A stretch of DNA of 64,000 nucleotides from Tetraselmis striata (taxonomy: Eukaryota > Chlorophyta > Chlorodendrophyceae > Chlorodendrales > Chlorodendraceae): positions 1-64,000 of the forward strand of contig VCJN01002218.1 in assembly GCA_006384855.1 (NCBI GenBank), read 5' to 3'. Below the pieces are notes generated by a model that saw nothing but the letters and a program-made list of their open reading frames with translations, searched no databases and had not been told where the DNA came from. Of this stretch, positions 59,613-64,000 are shown piece after piece. Within the stretch, counting starts at the first letter, position 1. Each line of letters opens with the position of its first letter. The position numbers and the translations under genes were made by a program.

Positions 59613-60147
59613 CATATGTGCACAGGTCAAGCAGTGTGCTTACCGTATCGTTGTGATTGATGTACGCAAACATATCATGGCCATGCCCGGCAGTCTGTAA
59701 GTCGACTACATAGTGACGATTACGACATATGCTGCAGCGATATATCCAATCGATAAAGGAACCAATACCTGTTGCGCCTAGTGAAAGCATGCACGGTTTT
59801 TTTGCTCATCATCCACTCGTAATGGGCGACAACTCAACCTTCAAAACGCCGTCCCATCTTCCATTGATAGTAGACAGCGGCCCTGGTAATGCACCCACTC
59901 GCGAATTCCATGACGCTTAGGCATGCGGACGGCGCAATATCGCCCAGCCGGTGGCAGAACATATGGACTCTTTAATATGGCCGCATCAGTGACAAACTAG
60001 TCTATATCTCATGTAGTTGCGCCTCCATGGCATCGTGGCAGGCCCGAATGCCTAATAGAAACATATACAATATGGCATCCCCCGCGCTTGTAGGCCTGCA
60101 CTAACTGCTTGGGTCCCAGTGCGCGCAGCACATGCGCAACTGGCCTA

Positions 60148-62655
60148 CTACTTCTCAGTGGCGCCATACTTCTCGATAAGGATGTTCTTGAGGTGAGGGA
60201 TGAGGTGCTCGTCCGCCGCCGGCATAGCCTTCTTGTCCGTGAGCTCCGCCAGCTTAGCGCCCTCGCCAATGGTGCCCCCCACAAAGATCTTCACACCCTC
60301 CACGCCCTTCCCGTCAAGCTTGGCCGCGGCGCCCATCAGCCCGATGTCGCCCACCTGCGCCTGCCCGCATGAGTTGGGGCACCCGGTCCAGTTCAAGCGG
60401 ACCATCTTAGGGATGTCCAGCTGCTTCTCCAGCTCCGCAGCCACGTGGATGGCGCGGTTCTTTGTCTCAACCATACCAAAGCCGCAGAACTGGGAGCCGG
60501 TACAGGACACCAGTCCACGGGAAATGTTGCCTGCAGAGCACAGCGCCGAGAGCGGCAGCAAGCATGAGTCTCGGAATACCAATAAATGCTGGTGTCTGAT
60601 AGATAAACACCGCATGAAACATCCTGCCAGCTGTGCACCGCTCTGGTATGGGAGAACAGTTCACCAGGCGGCAGTTGCTAGAATGGACAAGGTCTGCATG
60701 CAGGATGGCGAAGGAGTTTGCAAGGGTGGAGCCGGTGGTTGCAGGACTCACCAGGGTTGCTCGGGAACTTTGCACATATGGGCTCGGCCAGGAAGGCTTC
60801 AACATCGGCGTCCTTGACATCGGTGAAAATGATGTTCTGGTCCACCGTGAGGCGCATCTTGCCGCCGCTGTACTTCTCCGCAAGATCCGCTGCCGCAGGA
60901 AAGGAAGAAGGGGGGAGAGGGGGGGGTGGGGGGGGGGGGGGGGGGGGGGGGCTCAGCGGGCGAGGACAGCCGTCACATTTACAATCTTCAACATGAAGCG
61001 GCTCACGAGTAGCAGGCGGCGGAACATGACAGGCACTCACCAACGTCAAGGCAGTCCTGGGCGCTCATGCGGCCAGCAGGCACGCACAGGCCAACCCAGT
61101 TCAGGCCCTCCTGCCGCTGCTTGTGCACGCCCAGCAGGTCACGGCGCTCCCAGTGGTCGCCGTACTCTTCGGGCACAGCATCCGCAATGGTCACTCCCAT
61201 CTTCTTCTCAATCTGCAATCAAAGCAGCCGCAGCTCGACGTCACGGCCACATACTTTGCTACACAGGCAGCAGACGATGATATACACAGCACGCAAGGTA
61301 CCTGGGAAGGATTGAGCAAGGAAGGGGGAGGGGGGTCGAATCGTACCTCTTCCTTGAGCTTAGGCACACCCCAGTCATCCAGGAAGTACATCATGCGTGT
61401 CTTCTGGCGCACCTCGCGAGAGCCATTATCACTATTTACCAGCACAGGGGGCAATGTCAGCTCAAATGGAGTGCCGCTCAGATCCAAGGCCAAGCGGGGC
61501 AGACGGTCTGAGGAAGACATGGGAGGGAGGTCGGTGGCGCACCGGAACAGCTCGAGCAAGGCCTTGCAGAAGGGGACAATCTGGTCAGGGGTGACCGACA
61601 TCTGGCCATCCACAGAAACCACGTTCCGCACAGCGCTGAACATGCCGCCTAGCCATACGTTGAAGACGACCTCGCCGCTCTCCGGGTGCTTGATGGCCTG
61701 GAAGGCGAGGTCGTTGATGTGGCAATGGGGGAAGTCGTCGCGGGAGGGCGAGATGGCGATGTTGAACTTCCGGGGCAGGTTGCACAGCTCGGGGTTGCCC
61801 TTGCCAAAGTTGGTGATCATGTCCTGTGTGTCGATGCAAAGCTGGCGGACGTCCATGAGCTCATGAGGATCCACGCCACTGATGGCGCTGCCCGTAATGT
61901 TCCGCACGTTGTCCATGCCGCTCTGCTTGGCAGTGATGCCAAGGTCCATCATCTTGTCGAGGATCACAGTGGCATCCTCAAGCGGAATGCCGCGCAGCTG
62001 CATGTTGGCGCGGGTTGTGATGTCGGCGCAGGCGCCTGTTGAGGGCGCCTCCGTGCCGGCCTGCGGGTACTTGGTGATGCTGTTGCCCAGCTCGCGCATC
62101 TGCTCAGAGTTGAGCTCCTGCCCTGGCACCTGGCGGGGCGAAAGCAGCGGAGAAACTCAGCATATACACGGCGGGCTGACACGCGTGTGACAGGTAAGTC
62201 GACTACGTTGCAAGCGGCAAACATATACAACGACATGGCTGCATTTGAAGGCGCGGGTGGAAGAGGGTTGGGCGGGCGTTCAGGCGTACTCGGAAGCGCA
62301 TCATGAACAGCCCGGGCGACTGCTTGCGGCGGTGGAAAAGGCCGCTCCACTTGCCGCGCACGTCAATGTCGTCGACGTCTAGGTCCTCCCACGAGGACTC
62401 ACCCTTCCGCAGCAGATCCGCCAGCTCGTAAACCTCGCTCCATAGCTCGGAGCCGCACTTGGCGAGCTTCACCTTCTCCGCCGGGTTGAGCTTGCCCGTG
62501 AGCACGCGCTCGCGCGCCTCGGGGCCGAGGCTGCGCACGCCGCTGATGCTCAAGTCGATGTCCTTGGCGGCTGCGCGCAGCGGCCGACCGCCACGGCGGG
62601 CCGCGGCGGTCGAGGGTCGCGCGGCCTGAGCACCAGAGATACCAGATATCGACAT
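60148..62655 (-). CDS. NII1: Ferredoxin-nitrite reductase, plastid
   Basis: Reduces nitrite to ammonium with six electrons from ferredoxin, using siroheme and a 4Fe-4S cluster; the second step of nitrate assimilation in the chloroplast. Six exons in phase: 62655-62290, 62129-61543, 61431-61347, 61212-61041, 60889-60752, 60530-60148; 576 residues, the usual size. The N-terminus (MSISGISGAQAARPSTAAARRGGRP) suits a transit peptide. Cluster/siroheme cysteines: CTGSQFC (Cys459, Cys465) and CPNSC (Cys500, Cys504). Other matches: KWSGLFHRRKQSPG, RQKTRMMYFLDDWG, RLTVDQNIIF. Intron 2 (61542-61432) is 111 nt, frame-preserving and stop-free; its removal is inferred from the family (ELFRDNGSREVRQK). No other nitrate-assimilation gene is in the window. 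A G27 run lies 62-88 bp upstream of the ATG. Confidence 0.96.
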
Positions 62656-62716
62656 CGAGGCCTACACGCCAGGTGCAGCGATGGTGGTCAGTGCCTTACT
62701 GGCTGACAATTGCCGC

Positions 62717-62743
62717 GGGGGGGGGGGGGGGGGGGGGGGGGGG
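62717..62743. repeat. G27 homopolymer upstream of nitrite reductase
   Basis: Twenty-seven G on the plus strand, C on the sense strand, 62-88 nt upstream of the nitrite reductase start codon, in the presumed leader or core promoter. Compare the run upstream of the Rieske gene. Confidence 0.85.
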
Positions 62744-64000
62744 CAAACCCACAGCAGTTATGTACTAGGTATCACGTGACAAAATATGGATCGGCGGAAG
62801 CTAATTGCTGGAGTCTTCACTAAACGCCGTCCGTCGACAGTCCACAGGCCGCCTCACCTGGGAAGCCATACTGTGGCGCTATGGACTGAGGTTTTTGGCG
62901 GAGGTGCGGTGCGGTAGCGCGTGGAGGGACGCCAGCTACTAGCGGGGTGTCGGAGATTGGCAGGCGGGCGTGGAGGAGGGGGGTGGGTAGGGGCGGGGCT
63001 GTGGGACGGGCTATTTTGCTTTCTATGACCGCGGCAAATATTGAACGCTCAATATATGCGCAATGCGCAACTGCTGTTGCTGGCGCCCCACGCGTGATTA
63101 GTCGCTAGCAGCGCAGGTACTGGTCAGCAGGGGGGGGCGCGGTGTCACGGAAATCACGGGGCGATATCGGCAATTCGGCATGCCATTATTTATTACCGGT
63201 GCCATGCGAGAACCTGTACCCGTGCCCAGGCGGCTGGTACCCGCCGTAGTACCTACTGCTGGTATTGGTGTGAATTTGCAAAAAGGCCAGACGATACTGC
63301 TGGCATTGGTTCTGTATTGGTGTTTATTACATTATACTGATTTTGCAATATTCGTACTATTAATTAATTAATTCCAACGGTAGCAGTAACCCTTAGTAGT
63401 TTACTGTAGACGGAAACCAAGTAGTAGTACAGCGAATACCGCTAAAATATAATAATAAAACAATTAATAATAATAATACGGGCATTTCTTTCTTTTTAAT
63501 AGTGACTGCTACCTGTACTAATCTTACATTAGCTAGCAGCAGAAGGCGATATATCAGGAAATCACCCAAAAAGGACAGTCAGAGAGGTCCTCTACAGCAA
63601 CTGCGACTGCTACCTGTACTACCTGGGCCCAGTAATTTATGGTATTTTCTATTTTTTTAATTAATAGTAAATTTCTATAAATTAAAACTCCGAAATCAAA
63701 AATTACTGCGTTTATTAGATAGAGGAATATAAATAATATATTGCTGGAGCTCATGTCTTGGCAATTTTGACTCGCTAACACATCGGCGATGGCAGCCAAA
63801 GGGCTTGTCACAGTGCATGTTGCACCCCATATATCTACTCGCTACATGCGTACATCAGTCAAGAATAATCATAGCATCATCAACAGGGGGTGCTAGGGGT
63901 TCTTGGGGTGTTGCTTGACCCTGCTATTCTAGCAGGTCGTTAGCATCCTCCACCATGTTCAGCACATCTTTGTCGTAGTTCTCCAGCAAGCCCAAATTCA
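62744..64000. other. Upstream region of nitrite reductase and repeats to window end
   Basis: The nitrite reductase promoter should lie at the left. From about 63180 the sequence becomes AT-rich with AATAATAAT words, one TAGTCGCTA at 63099-63107, two GACTGCTACCTGTACTA words (about 63502 and 63606), and a retroelement 3'-end repeat. No gene is supported. Confidence 0.5.
63533..63590 (-). repeat. Retroelement 3'-end repeat, copy 4
   Basis: The complement runs from GAGGACCTCTCTGACTGTCC through GGGTGATTTCCTGATATATC to GCTGCTAGCT. In the minus strand it ends an open frame with EDLSDCPFWVIS and a stop. Confidence 0.75.

Larger units (their letters stand above)
58689..60147. other. Intergenic between EYA and nitrite reductase, with retroelement scraps
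   Basis: The stretch contains two copies of the retroelement 3'-end repeat in opposite orientation (59105-59167 and 59554-59612) and one copy of the 32-bp dispersed repeat (59338-59370). The EYA promoter should be just right of 58688. No gene is supported. Confidence 0.55.

Noticed and set aside
1-64000. CRISPR arrays, rRNA genes or prokaryotic operons
   Set aside because: None seen; genes are intron-rich and eukaryotic throughout.

Overview
This window looks like nuclear DNA of a green alga (Chlorophyta, possibly a flagellated one). The reasons are intron-dense genes, GC-rich coding exons, TGTAA-type polyadenylation pentamers downstream of at least three stop codons, a plastid ferredoxin-nitrite reductase, a plastid Rieske oxygenase of the pheophorbide a oxygenase group, and a polycystin-2 cation channel. 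No rRNA, intact tRNA, CRISPR or prokaryotic operon was seen. Exons were reconstructed by hand from protein similarity, splice dinucleotides and phase; about 70 introns are supported this way.

Layout: (1) 92-257, + strand, last exon of an unidentified gene; then a repeat-bearing intergenic stretch with a pentamer satellite (1549-1806). (2) 3332-8020, - strand, 2-amino-3-ketobutyrate CoA ligase (9 exons, mitochondrial). (3) 10446-27825, - strand, a polycystin-2-like channel (about 32 exons, about 1,726 residues) with a very large loop between TM1 and TM2. (4) 31559-37412, - strand, Rieske-type oxygenase (12 exons, 594 residues). (5) 37.5-47.9 kb, a transposon-derived island: a decayed reverse-transcriptase element (- strand, 41660-45764), the C-terminal remnant of a second one (+ strand, 45935-46799), and several dispersed repeats. 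(6) 47979-54390, + strand, a receptor-like protein kinase with two kringle-like domains (13 exons, about 929 residues). (7) 55315-58688, - strand, an Eyes-absent (EYA) type phosphatase (4 exons). (8) 60148-62655, - strand, ferredoxin-nitrite reductase (6 exons, 576 residues). (9) Repeats to the end of the window.

The genes form no obvious pathway; the window is an ordinary eukaryotic neighbourhood with its own splicing and repeat habits. Most notable are an excess of GC-AG introns (four strongly supported, one likely), repeated use of GTCCGY donors, micro-exons of 20 and 24 nt, long C-homopolymers that mostly lie on the sense strand of introns and 5' leaders, and several intergenic short repeats shared between distant loci. 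Single-base frame breaks occur in three otherwise intact genes (kinase exon 1, EYA exon 1, polycystin last exon), suggesting assembly indels near G/C runs rather than gene decay. The best candidates for unusual biology are the kringle receptor kinase and the polycystin loop with laminin-G-like modules.
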